From assembly GCA_002299975.1 (NCBI GenBank), contig DBOT01000030.1, positions 1 to 6,701 of the forward strand: a DNA stretch of 6,701 bases. The letters are read 5' to 3'. Below, piece by piece: positions 1 through 5,246 of this stretch. Made by a program: the position numbers and the translations under genes. Below the pieces are notes generated by a model, which saw only the letters and a list, made by a program, of their open reading frames with translations, was not told where the DNA came from and ran no database searches. Numbering within the stretch: the first letter of the stretch is position 1; each line of letters opens with the position of its first letter. This DNA comes from Lactobacillaceae bacterium UBA639. GTDB lineage: Bacteria > Bacillota > Bacilli > Lactobacillales > Lactobacillaceae.

Positions 1-59
1 CTTATTCTTGAAATTTAGGAGTTTTAAAAAATTTAACTATTACCACCGTCATTTTTAAG

Positions 60-65
60 TATAAT
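60..65 (+). promoter_or_regulatory. Probable -10 element of the yslB promoter
   Basis: A perfect TATAAT hexamer lies 34 bases before the yslB start codon in an AT-rich stretch. The -35 side is poor: the hexamer at 17-bp spacing (37-42, CTATTA) matches the TTGACA consensus at only two positions, while the better match TTACCA (40-45) has a short 14-bp spacer. There is no TG extension of the -10. The A/T-rich tracts at about 9-36 could act as an UP-like element. The rest of bases 1-99 shows no gene. Confidence 0.55.
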
Positions 66-99
66 AGGGAATGATTGCGATAAAGGAGTTAGAAAAATA

Positions 100-651
100 A
101 TGAGTCAAAAACGTTATGATCAATTGCTAGCCAGTCACCAGGGACTGATGAACGGAACCCTGCGCGACGTCATCCTGCCAAGTATTCTCGGCAAGGAAGC
201 CGACGACATGCTCTATTGGATCGGTAAAGACCTCGCGCGTGAATACCCCGTCGCCACCCATGATGACCTTATCATTTTGACTCACCAGCTGGGCCTGGGT
301 GACCTCCAGCTCCAGCGGCATGATAAGACCAGCCAAGTCTGGCGGTTGGGGGGACCGATCGTCACTGAACGGATCCGCCGTGATGAGGAACAAACCTCCT
401 TTGGCCTGGAGCTCGGTTTCCTGGCTCAGGAAATCGAGTTTCAGCTTGGTACCGTAGCTGAGGCGGAACTTTCCGACCGGCACCATGAATACGTCGATAT
501 TACCGTCCAAAATGATCCCAGGACTGATGCCGATAGCGAACGCAGTGAACTGGTAACCTTCATTCATGTCACTGCTCCCCAGGAAGATGATGAGTCAGCG
601 CCGAAGAAGAAGCGCAAGCACTCACTGCTCAAGAAGAAACGCGAAGAATAA
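100..651 (+). CDS. yslB: YslB / DUF2507 family protein
   Basis: This is a 183-residue soluble protein of the DUF2507 (YslB) family, which is widespread in Firmicutes and of unknown function. As I recall, the family is placed with V4R/TRAPP-like small-molecule-binding folds, but the sequence alone does not prove that. Recognition rests on the N-terminal stretch with RDVILPSILGKEADDMLYWIGKDLAREYP (given in pieces: ILPSILG at 25-31, LYWIGKDLAR at 38-47), the central GFLAQEIEFQ (106-115), and its place beside trxA and mutS2. There is no signal peptide or membrane segment. The start is supported by AGGAG at 84-88, 11 bases upstream, which is a slightly long spacing. The domain seems to end near residue 158. 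It is followed by an acidic patch (EDDES, 162-166) and a strongly basic tail with KKKRK (169-173) and KKKRE (178-182), making it longer than the roughly 150-residue B. subtilis protein. It is monocistronic in view and convergent with trxA. Confidence 0.85.
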   Translation: MSQKRYDQLLASHQGLMNGTLRDVILPSILGKEADDMLYWIGKDLAREYPVATHDDLIILTHQLGLGDLQLQRHDKTSQVWRLGGPIVTERIRRDEEQTSFGLELGFLAQEIEFQLGTVAEAELSDRHHEYVDITVQNDPRTDADSERSELVTFIHVTAPQEDDESAPKKKRKHSLLKKKREE

Positions 652-654
652 CTT

Positions 655-695
655 AAAAAAGCCCTGATGAACGATATTTTGTTCATCAGGGCTTT
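655..695. terminator. Hairpin terminator shared by convergent yslB and trxA
   Basis: A perfect 15-bp inverted repeat has arms at 658-672 (AAAGCCCTGATGAAC) and 681-695, with an 8-base loop. Read on the minus strand, the stem runs into six T residues (complement of 655-660), a good intrinsic terminator for trxA, whose stop codon is only 8 bases before the stem. Read on the plus strand, the stem starts 6 bases after the yslB stop and is followed by the weaker tail TTTGGTGTT, so it should also end yslB but less efficiently. Confidence 0.9.
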
Positions 696-703
696 GGTGT
701 TAG

Positions 704-1018
704 TTAGGCCGTGTATTGTTGCAGGATCTGCTGCAGCTGTTCCTTAGGGTGATAACCGACGATCTGGTCAACGACTTGACCGTCCTTCTTGATCATCAGG
801 GTCGGAATACTCATGATCCGGAACTTTTGGGCAGTTTCGGGGTTCTGGTCAACATCCAGTTTGTAGAAGTTTACCCCCGGCATCTCTTCTGATAATGCCT
901 CCACTACTGGTGATTGCATCCGACATGGACCACACCAGGTTGCCCAGAAATCAATCAGAGCGACCCCAGTTGCCGTATCTTGCTCAAAGCTTTGATCAGT
1001 TGTTACATTAACAGCCAT
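704..1018 (-). CDS. trxA: Thioredoxin
   Basis: A 104-residue cytoplasmic thioredoxin, the normal family length, which reduces protein disulfides and is itself recycled by NADPH-dependent thioredoxin reductase. The redox active site WCGPC is at residues 28-32, with the buried aspartate D23 in the preceding strand (LIDFWATW) and the cis-proline loop SIPTL with P72. The start is well supported: AGGAGG (1027-1032 on the plus strand) sits 8 bases upstream of the ATG. The gene follows mutS2 after an 87-base gap that holds a near-consensus promoter, so it can be transcribed alone as well as by read-through from mutS2. It ends at the shared terminator with yslB. All catalytic residues are present. 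The genome probably carries other thioredoxin-like proteins, so essentiality cannot be judged here. Confidence 0.97.
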   Translation of the reverse strand: MAVNVTTDQSFEQDTATGVALIDFWATWCGPCRMQSPVVEALSEEMPGVNFYKLDVDQNPETAQKFRIMSIPTLMIKKDGQVVDQIVGYHPKEQLQQILQQYTA

Positions 1019-1026
1019 TTTCTTGT

Positions 1027-1032
1027 CCTCCT
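1027..1032 (-). promoter_or_regulatory. Consensus ribosome binding site of trxA
   Basis: AGGAGG on the minus strand, 8 bases before the trxA ATG. It fixes the start and predicts efficient translation initiation. Confidence 0.85.
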
Positions 1033-1049
1033 ATTGAATTACTATCCTT

Positions 1050-1078
1050 ATTCTAGCAGAGGCCAATAACCCTGTCAC
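1050..1078 (-). promoter_or_regulatory. Promoter of trxA
   Basis: On the minus strand, GTGACA (1073-1078) and TAGAAT (1050-1055) are separated by exactly 17 bp. Each hexamer matches the housekeeping sigma consensus at five of six positions, and the bases TGC directly before the -10 give an extended -10. Transcription should start near 1043, leaving a leader of about 25 bases that holds the AGGAGG site. No hairpin terminator is visible between mutS2 and this promoter, so trxA probably receives both its own and read-through transcripts. Confidence 0.75.
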
Positions 1079-1105
1079 GGATTCTGCTTACTTTCTATCA
1101 GTTAA

Positions 1106-3475
1106 TTACAAGTTAACGATGGTTGCTCCGTCACCACCGTTGTTCGGCGCAGCATAACTAAAGGACTTGACCCGGGGATTACTCTGCAGGTACTGCTGGG
1201 TTCCCTTCCGCAGGGCCCCAGTTCCCTTTCCGTGAATAATGGTAACCGAAGACAGGTTGTTCAAGAGAGCGTGGTCGATAAAATCACTGAGCTCACTCAT
1301 CGCCTGCTCATAACGGTGACCACGCAGGTCGAGCCGCGCCGAGGTATGCCGGGTCTGGGTGGTGTGAACCGCGCTAGACCGCCGGGTTGTCTTTTCCTTT
1401 GGCAGGGACTTCTTGTCTACCTTCTCCAGATCGCGTTCGTCAATCTCCATCTTGAGGATACCAATCTGGACTTCCCACTTGTGGTTCCCACGTTTATCTA
1501 ACAGCTCACCATACTGGCCGTACGACTTGACCATTACGGCATCCCCCTTGTGGAGATCATGCTTGGCCTTAGCCCGCTTAAGAACACTGTTATGCTTGAG
1601 CCGCGGGTCTTCCTGGTGTAGGGCATTCAAAGCACCCTGGGCGTCGATTAATTGGTTCTCCTTGACGTTGGCCCCCTGTTGCATCTCCAGCTGGCGAAGG
1701 TGGTGGATGATATTATTGGCCTTGCGCTTAGCCATTGATACCTGGTGATTAGCCTGGGAACGAGCCTGGTCAAAGAGCTTGTCGCGCTGTTCGTTAAACC
1801 GGTTCAGCTTCTCATCCAGCTCTTTTTGGGTTCGCTCATTGTCCGCTACCAGCTTGGTCAGCCGTTCATTCTCTTCCCGAGCCGCCTTCCGCTGGGCTAC
1901 CAGGTCACCGATCATCTTGTTGAGGTCCTGGCTATCATCACTGACCAGGGAACGAGCCTCATCAATTACGGCTTCATCGATTCCCAGACGCTGGGCGATT
2001 TCAATCCCGTTGGACCGCCCAGGGATCCCCAGCATGAGCCGGTAGGTCGGCTGAAGGGTCTCGGTATCGAACTCCATGCTGGCGTTGATGGTCTTGGCCC
2101 GGTCGTACCCGTATACCTTCAGTTCTGGGTAGTGGGTCGTGATGACAGCCGTACTTCCCTTGCTACCGATCTGGTCCAGGATGGCCATGGCCAGGGCGGC
2201 CCCTTCCTTTGGGTCCGTCCCCGCACCAAGTTCATCCAGCAGAACCAAGCTCCGGTCGGTAATCTGTTCAAGAATAGCCTTCACATTATCCATGTGACCG
2301 GAGAAGGTCGAGAGGTTTTGCTCCAGTGACTGCTCATCACCGATGTCGGCAAAGATGTTATCAAAGACGCCGATCGTACTCCCCTCTTCGGCTGGAATAA
2401 ACAGACCGGACTGGCCCATCAATTGGATCAGTCCCAGCGTCTTCAGGGTGATCGTCTTCCCACCGGTGTTCGGCCCGGTAATCACAATGGCCTGATAGTC
2501 CTCACCAATCTTAATGTCGTTAGGAACAACTTTCTTGGGATCAATCAAGGGGTGGCGAGCATGACGAAGGTTAACGTGGTTCTCCCGACTGAGCAATGGC
2601 AGGCTGGCCTTCATGTCGTGGGCCAGGGCCGCCTTAGCATTGATAAAGTCGAGTTTTCCCAGTACCCGTTCGTTATTCTGAATATCGTGCCGGTATGGGG
2701 CAATTAAGGCCGACAATTCAGCCAGGATCCGCAACATTTCCTGGCGTTCCTCAATCTGGGCCTGCCGCAGCCGGTTGTTGTATTCAACCACTCCGGCCGG
2801 CTCAATATAGAGGGTCTGCCCACTGGCACTCTGGTCGTGAACCACCCCACCTAGTTTATTCCGGTAACGAGCCAGGGCTGGCACAACATAACGGTCATTT
2901 CTGATGGTCACTACCGGTTCACTCAGGTACTTGGCACCCTTCCCCCGGGTGTAGCGTTCCATCTGCTGGTGGATTTCCCCTTCTGTCTTCACAATCAGCT
3001 GCCGAATCCCGTGCAACTTGCTTGAGGCCTCATCGTTCAGCCGGCCATCCGGGTCGACCGAACGGACCAGCCGTTGGGTAATGGAAGGGATCGTGACCAG
3101 CCGATCGACCAGCTGATCCAAGACCTGTAACTTGATCTTCTTTTCCCGCATCTCGTCGAAGAAGTTCTTCACACTCATGCTGGTCTGTAGGACCTTGGTC
3201 ACCTGGGCCAGCTCCGTTCCGTTCAGGTTGGCACCAATCTTGAGCCGCTTCATCTGGAGCTGAATATCAGCCAGCTTTGGAATCGGAATTCCACCCTCAA
3301 GCCGCAGGATGTCAGCACCATCAGTGGTTTCCGTCAGGTATTGCTGTACCCGATCGTAATCCCCCTGCGGTACCATCCGTTCCAACTCGTGGTGACCCGC
3401 CGCTGAAACCAGGTAGTGGGCCAGCATCCCCTTGATCCGTGCAAATTCTAGTGTTTCCGTAATTTTGTGATTCAT
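1106..3475 (-). CDS. mutS2: MutS2 ATPase with C-terminal Smr domain
   Basis: A MutS-family ATPase/endonuclease that lacks the mismatch-recognition domain of MutS1. In B. subtilis MutS2 splits collided ribosomes and feeds ribosome-associated quality control; in other bacteria it is reported to suppress or promote recombination. Numbering below starts at the M encoded at 3479-3481. Helical clamp/core region is about 1-310; Walker A GPNTGGKT 336-343; MutS signature region around 378-396 (GDEQSLEQNLSTFSGH); Walker B LVLLDE 412-417; TTHY switch 448-451; long charged coiled-coil about 500-600; KOW-like linker about 643-690; Smr domain about 715-791 with LDLRGH (717-722) and HGKGTG (750-755). All motifs are intact and the length is typical. 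I place the start at the third codon (MNHKITETLEF): AAGGA at 3485-3489 is 9 bases from that ATG but only 3 from the upstream one (3479-3481), which would give 791 rather than 789 residues. It is 13 bases downstream of cvpA and probably co-transcribed and translationally coupled. Confidence 0.96.
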   Translation of the reverse strand: MNHKITETLEFARIKGMLAHYLVSAAGHHELERMVPQGDYDRVQQYLTETTDGADILRLEGGIPIPKLADIQLQMKRLKIGANLNGTELAQVTKVLQTSMSVKNFFDEMREKKIKLQVLDQLVDRLVTIPSITQRLVRSVDPDGRLNDEASSKLHGIRQLIVKTEGEIHQQMERYTRGKGAKYLSEPVVTIRNDRYVVPALARYRNKLGGVVHDQSASGQTLYIEPAGVVEYNNRLRQAQIEERQEMLRILAELSALIAPYRHDIQNNERVLGKLDFINAKAALAHDMKASLPLLSRENHVNLRHARHPLIDPKKVVPNDIKIGEDYQAIVITGPNTGGKTITLKTLGLIQLMGQSGLFIPAEEGSTIGVFDNIFADIGDEQSLEQNLSTFSGHMDNVKAILEQITDRSLVLLDELGAGTDPKEGAALAMAILDQIGSKGSTAVITTHYPELKVYGYDRAKTINASMEFDTETLQPTYRLMLGIPGRSNGIEIAQRLGIDEAVIDEARSLVSDDSQDLNKMIGDLVAQRKAAREENERLTKLVADNERTQKELDEKLNRFNEQRDKLFDQARSQANHQVSMAKRKANNIIHHLRQLEMQQGANVKENQLIDAQGALNALHQEDPRLKHNSVLKRAKAKHDLHKGDAVMVKSYGQYGELLDKRGNHKWEVQIGILKMEIDERDLEKVDKKSLPKEKTTRRSSAVHTTQTRHTSARLDLRGHRYEQAMSELSDFIDHALLNNLSSVTIIHGKGTGALRKGTQQYLQSNPRVKSFSYAAPNNGGDGATIVNL

Positions 3476-3482
3476 TCTCATT

Positions 3483-3489
3483 CTTCCTT
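3483..3489 (-). promoter_or_regulatory. mutS2 ribosome binding site that favours the inner start
   Basis: AAGGAAG on the minus strand. Its AAGGA core is 3 bases from the first in-frame ATG and 9 from the second, so it points to the second. Its first base is the first base plus-strand position of the cvpA TGA (3489-3491), so the stop codon and the binding site touch, suggesting termination-reinitiation coupling. Confidence 0.6.
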
Positions 3490-4016
3490 CACTTAAGCGT
3501 ATTGATCACTAATTGGGCCAATGCCGGTGTTTGATTGATCATAAACTGGGCCAGTCCTGAGTTAGCCAGCTGCATTTGCCACCAACCAGCCGGCCATAAC
3601 TGGAGAACTACCAGGGCCACGTAGATCACTACGTAGCCAATGATCAAAGACAGGATCCCTCCAGCCAGCCGGTCAAAGGTGCCGATAATCGGTAACCGTT
3701 TAATCCAACGGAGTTTACCGATCCCCCAGTGACAAAGCGTCGAGACCAGGGTAAAAATCACCAGAAAGGCAATGCCGTTATAGAAAAAGGCGTTATTGTC
3801 AACCGCCTTCAGGACCGTCGTTGAATACGCCGCGCTCTGGCTGACGTCGGGTAGTAAGCTGCTCAAACCACCGCCGAGCGCCCGGGCACCCCATTTGGCA
3901 ATCATCCAGCTGACCAGGTAGGTACCTGTGTACAAGGCCATCATCAACAGGCCACGGCGGTGACCATTGATGAAGCAGCCAATCAGGATCAAGATAATTA
4001 ACGTTGTTAGAATCAT
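3489..4016 (-). CDS. cvpA: CvpA family integral membrane protein
   Basis: A 175-residue polytopic membrane protein of the CvpA family. The E. coli founding member is needed for colicin V production and envelope or bile-salt tolerance; the molecular function is unknown. Four hydrophobic segments can be seen at about residues 2-18, 23-41, 78-98 and 117-140, with the positively charged turn GHRRG (18-22) after the first and KLRWIKR (101-107) before the fourth. The family-typical motif FDRLAGGILSLIIG is at 114-127. The C-terminal 30 residues are polar to mildly amphipathic. AGGA at 4024-4027, 7 bases upstream, supports the start. It begins only 23 bases after a terminator hairpin, with no clear promoter in that gap, and runs straight into mutS2. 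This cvpA-mutS2 pairing is common in Firmicutes. Confidence 0.92.
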   Translation of the reverse strand: MILTTLIILILIGCFINGHRRGLLMMALYTGTYLVSWMIAKWGARALGGGLSSLLPDVSQSAAYSTTVLKAVDNNAFFYNGIAFLVIFTLVSTLCHWGIGKLRWIKRLPIIGTFDRLAGGILSLIIGYVVIYVALVVLQLWPAGWWQMQLANSGLAQFMINQTPALAQLVINTLK

Positions 4017-4035
4017 GTTATTGTCCTATCGATAG

Positions 4036-4071
4036 AAAAGGGAAGCAACAGCGCCATGGCTATCACTTCCC
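4036..4071 (-). terminator. Intrinsic terminator after yrzB
   Basis: On the minus strand the arm GGGAAGTGATAGC pairs with GCTGTTGCTTCCC as a 13-bp stem (4040-4071) containing three GU wobbles, closing a 6-base CATGGC loop. It is followed by TTTTC. The stem starts 16 bases after the yrzB stop. The plus-strand orientation has no T tract, so this is one-way. The short T tract and wobbles suggest partial read-through into cvpA. Confidence 0.7.
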
Positions 4072-4087
4072 GATTACTCGCTATATT

Positions 4088-4390
4088 TTAAGCATTAAAG
4101 TTCCCATCATCATCGAGGAAGGTATTAAGGACCTGTTCAACCATGTCCCATTCCTTATCATCCTCAATCGGTACTAAGTCCTGGCCATCGCCGTCTTCGT
4201 TATCTGCAACGATGTAAGCCTGGATATCAACCGAATCATCATTCTCCTGTTCAGCAGGATAGATGAAGATGTAGGACTTACCATAATCATCAGAATCAAA
4301 GGTAAACAACTCCTTGAAGAGCTGTTCATTCCCGTCCTCGTCGATCAGGGTGATTAAGTTTTCATCGTTATTAGATTGTTGTTTGCTCAT
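4088..4390 (-). CDS. yrzB: DUF1292 (YrzB-like) acidic protein
   Basis: A 100-residue strongly acidic cytoplasmic protein of the DUF1292/YrzB family; its biochemical role is unknown. The family pattern is clear: [20 protein letters not shown] at 13-32 followed by the strand YIFIYPAE (40-47), then the acidic core with [14 protein letters not shown] (54-67) and the terminal helix [16 protein letters not shown] (79-94). Aspartate and glutamate are dense throughout, and the first ten residues look flexible. AAGGAT at 4399-4404 lies 8 bases before the ATG and overlaps the ruvX TAA, so translation is probably coupled to ruvX. It is the last gene of the ireB-ruvX-yrzB unit, ahead of a hairpin terminator. 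The gene order alaS-ireB-ruvX-yrzB is the standard Firmicute arrangement and supports the call. Confidence 0.93.
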   Translation of the reverse strand: MSKQQSNNDENLITLIDEDGNEQLFKELFTFDSDDYGKSYIFIYPAEQENDDSVDIQAYIVADNEDGDGQDLVPIEDDKEWDMVEQVLNTFLDDDGNFNA

Positions 4391-4402
4391 ATCAATTCAT
4401 CC

Positions 4403-4846
4403 TTATTTTAATTTCTGGACTAAGCGGCCGTGACGATCCAAGTAGCTCTGCAAGATAAAGGTTGCAGCGACTTCATCGATCACCTTTTTTTGCTTGGCCC
4501 GGGAGATGTCGGCTTCTTCGACCAACATCCGGTGAGCCTCAACGGTAGTTAGTCGTTCGTCTTGGAAATCAACGGGAATATCGGGAAAACGTTGGGTGAG
4601 GAGTTCACCATAGTGCTTCGAAGCATCTACCCGCGGCCCCTCCGTATTGTTCATGTTCTTCGGTAGGCCGACCACGAATCCCGCAACCTTTTCCTTGGCC
4701 ACCAGCTCGGCAACGCGGTCAATCCCAAAGACTTCATTATCCTCGTCAATGGGAATGATCTCAACTGCCTGCGCTGTCCAGCCCAAGGGATCACTAACCG
4801 CAATCCCGACTGTCTTTGAACCGACGTCCAGACCCATTAGTCTCAT
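4403..4846 (-). CDS. ruvX: YqgF/RuvX family RNase H-fold nuclease (pre-16S rRNA processing)
   Basis: A 147-residue protein of the YqgF family, long called a putative Holliday-junction resolvase (RuvX); the E. coli homologue is implicated in 5' maturation of 16S rRNA. The RNase H-like fold is visible: first strand [20 protein letters not shown] segment with D7 ([11 protein letters not shown], 4-14), [15 protein letters not shown] (58-72), QDERLTT (95-101) with D96 and E97, and IDEVAA with D124 and E125. These acidic residues form the likely metal site. Length is normal for the family. The ATG overlaps the ireB TGA (ATGA arrangement), and a modest GGTGA site (4853-4857) inside ireB sits 6 bases upstream. 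The ruvX stop codon overlaps the yrzB ribosome binding site. The three genes therefore look like one translationally coupled unit. Which activity (rRNA or DNA) applies in this organism cannot be read from the sequence. Confidence 0.95.
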   Translation of the reverse strand: MRLMGLDVGSKTVGIAVSDPLGWTAQAVEIIPIDEDNEVFGIDRVAELVAKEKVAGFVVGLPKNMNNTEGPRVDASKHYGELLTQRFPDIPVDFQDERLTTVEAHRMLVEEADISRAKQKKVIDEVAATFILQSYLDRHGRLVQKLK

Positions 4847-5112
4847 TTAGTCTCACCATTATTCTTCAGATACGACACAACTAATTCCTCAATGATCTCG
4901 TCACGTTCGTGCTGGCGGATCAAATTCCGGGCATCATTTAAACGGGGAATGTATGCCGGATCACCAGACAGAAGGTAACCCACAATCTGGTTGATCGGGT
5001 TGTAGCCCTTTTCCTCTAAAGATTCATATACCGTCTTGAGGGTATCCTTGATATTCTTCTGCCGTTCCTGACCAAAGTCATAGAACATTGTTTCATCATT
5101 ATTGGTAGTCAT
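4843..5112 (-). CDS. ireB: IreB family regulatory phosphoprotein (UPF0297)
   Basis: An 89-residue cytoplasmic protein of the IreB/YrzL (UPF0297) family. In Enterococcus faecalis IreB is phosphorylated near its N terminus by the PASTA kinase IreK and negatively influences intrinsic cephalosporin resistance; it forms a helical dimer. The highly conserved core lies at 33-57 ([14 protein letters not shown], 33-46; [10 protein letters not shown], 48-57), followed by DARNLIR (60-66) and [10 protein letters not shown] (69-78). The N terminus [10 protein letters not shown] keeps the DxT-type threonine (T8), the likely kinase target; the second threonine seen in enterococcal IreB appears to be replaced by N5, though T2 and T3 are nearby. 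The start is firm: GGAGGTGA (5119-5126) lies 6 bases before the ATG. It has its own promoter after the alaS terminator and overlaps ruvX by 4 bases. Confidence 0.95.
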   Translation of the reverse strand: MTTNNDETMFYDFGQERQKNIKDTLKTVYESLEEKGYNPINQIVGYLLSGDPAYIPRLNDARNLIRQHERDEIIEELVVSYLKNNGETK

Positions 5113-5118
5113 AAATCG

Positions 5119-5126
5119 TCACCTCC
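5119..5126 (-). promoter_or_regulatory. Near-perfect ribosome binding site of ireB
   Basis: GGAGGTGA on the minus strand is an uninterrupted eight-base match to the anti-Shine-Dalgarno end of 16S rRNA, 6 bases before the ATG. It is the strongest site in the window and predicts high translation of this small regulator. Confidence 0.85.
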
Positions 5127-5146
5127 GGCTAGTCTCTTAGTTGTAT

Positions 5147-5175
5147 ATTCTACTATAAATATTACTAAATCACAA
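5147..5175 (-). promoter_or_regulatory. Promoter of the ireB-ruvX-yrzB operon
   Basis: On the minus strand, TTGTGA (5170-5175) and TAGAAT (5147-5152) are separated by 17 bp, matching the housekeeping consensus at four and five of six positions. It lies 16 bases beyond the alaS terminator and gives a leader of roughly 28 bases to the ireB ATG. It lets the small-gene operon be expressed independently of alaS. Confidence 0.65.
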
Positions 5176-5181
5176 TTGTGA
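5170..5181. promoter_or_regulatory. 12-bp perfect palindrome over the ireB -35 box, possible operator
   Basis: TCACAATTGTGA is a perfect 6+6 palindrome and half of it is the -35 hexamer itself. A dimeric repressor bound here would occlude RNA polymerase. The half-sites resemble those of Rex (TTGTGA-N6-TCACAA) but in the opposite, everted order with no spacer, so a Rex assignment is not justified. About one or two such palindromes are expected by chance in a window this size; position is the main argument. Confidence 0.3.
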
Positions 5182-5191
5182 CGTTCCTTAG

Positions 5192-5234
5192 ATAAAAAAT
5201 AAGGATAACCGGGGAGCCCTCGGTTATCCTTATT
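5192..5234 (-). terminator. Intrinsic terminator of alaS
   Basis: A perfect 14-bp stem with arms at 5198-5211 (AATAAGGATAACCG) and 5221-5234 encloses a 9-base loop. On the minus strand the stem ends in a T-rich tract (TTATTTTTTATC). It starts 12 bases after the alaS stop codon. The other orientation is flanked by TTATTGCATAATT, so it is mainly a minus-strand terminator. Confidence 0.92.
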
Positions 5235-5246
5235 GCATAATTACGG

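Noticed and set aside
1..99. Possible gene or leader at the left edge
   Set aside because: The AGGAG at 17-21 has no start codon followed by an open frame at suitable spacing, and the region is AT-rich promoter DNA. No riboswitch or attenuator fold is apparent.
127..567. 146-codon open frame on the minus strand inside yslB
   Set aside because: It is fully antisense to a gene with a good start, ribosome binding site and family match; it has no independent signal.
1745..2329. 194-codon open frame antisense to mutS2, plus several others on the plus strand between 1232 and 2904
   Set aside because: They lie wholly opposite the mutS2 coding frame, lack convincing ribosome binding sites, and give compositions typical of antisense reading of a conserved gene. 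No known domain is recognisable.
4026..4035. CTATCGATAG perfect 10-bp palindrome next to the cvpA ribosome binding site
   Set aside because: Palindromes of this length are expected several times by chance in a window of this size, the RNA form has no room for a loop, and no promoter lies beside it.
5170..5181. Rex (NADH-sensing repressor) operator upstream of ireB
   Set aside because: The known site has TTGTGA and TCACAA facing inward with a 6-bp spacer. Here the half-sites are in the opposite order and adjacent, so the match is only superficial.
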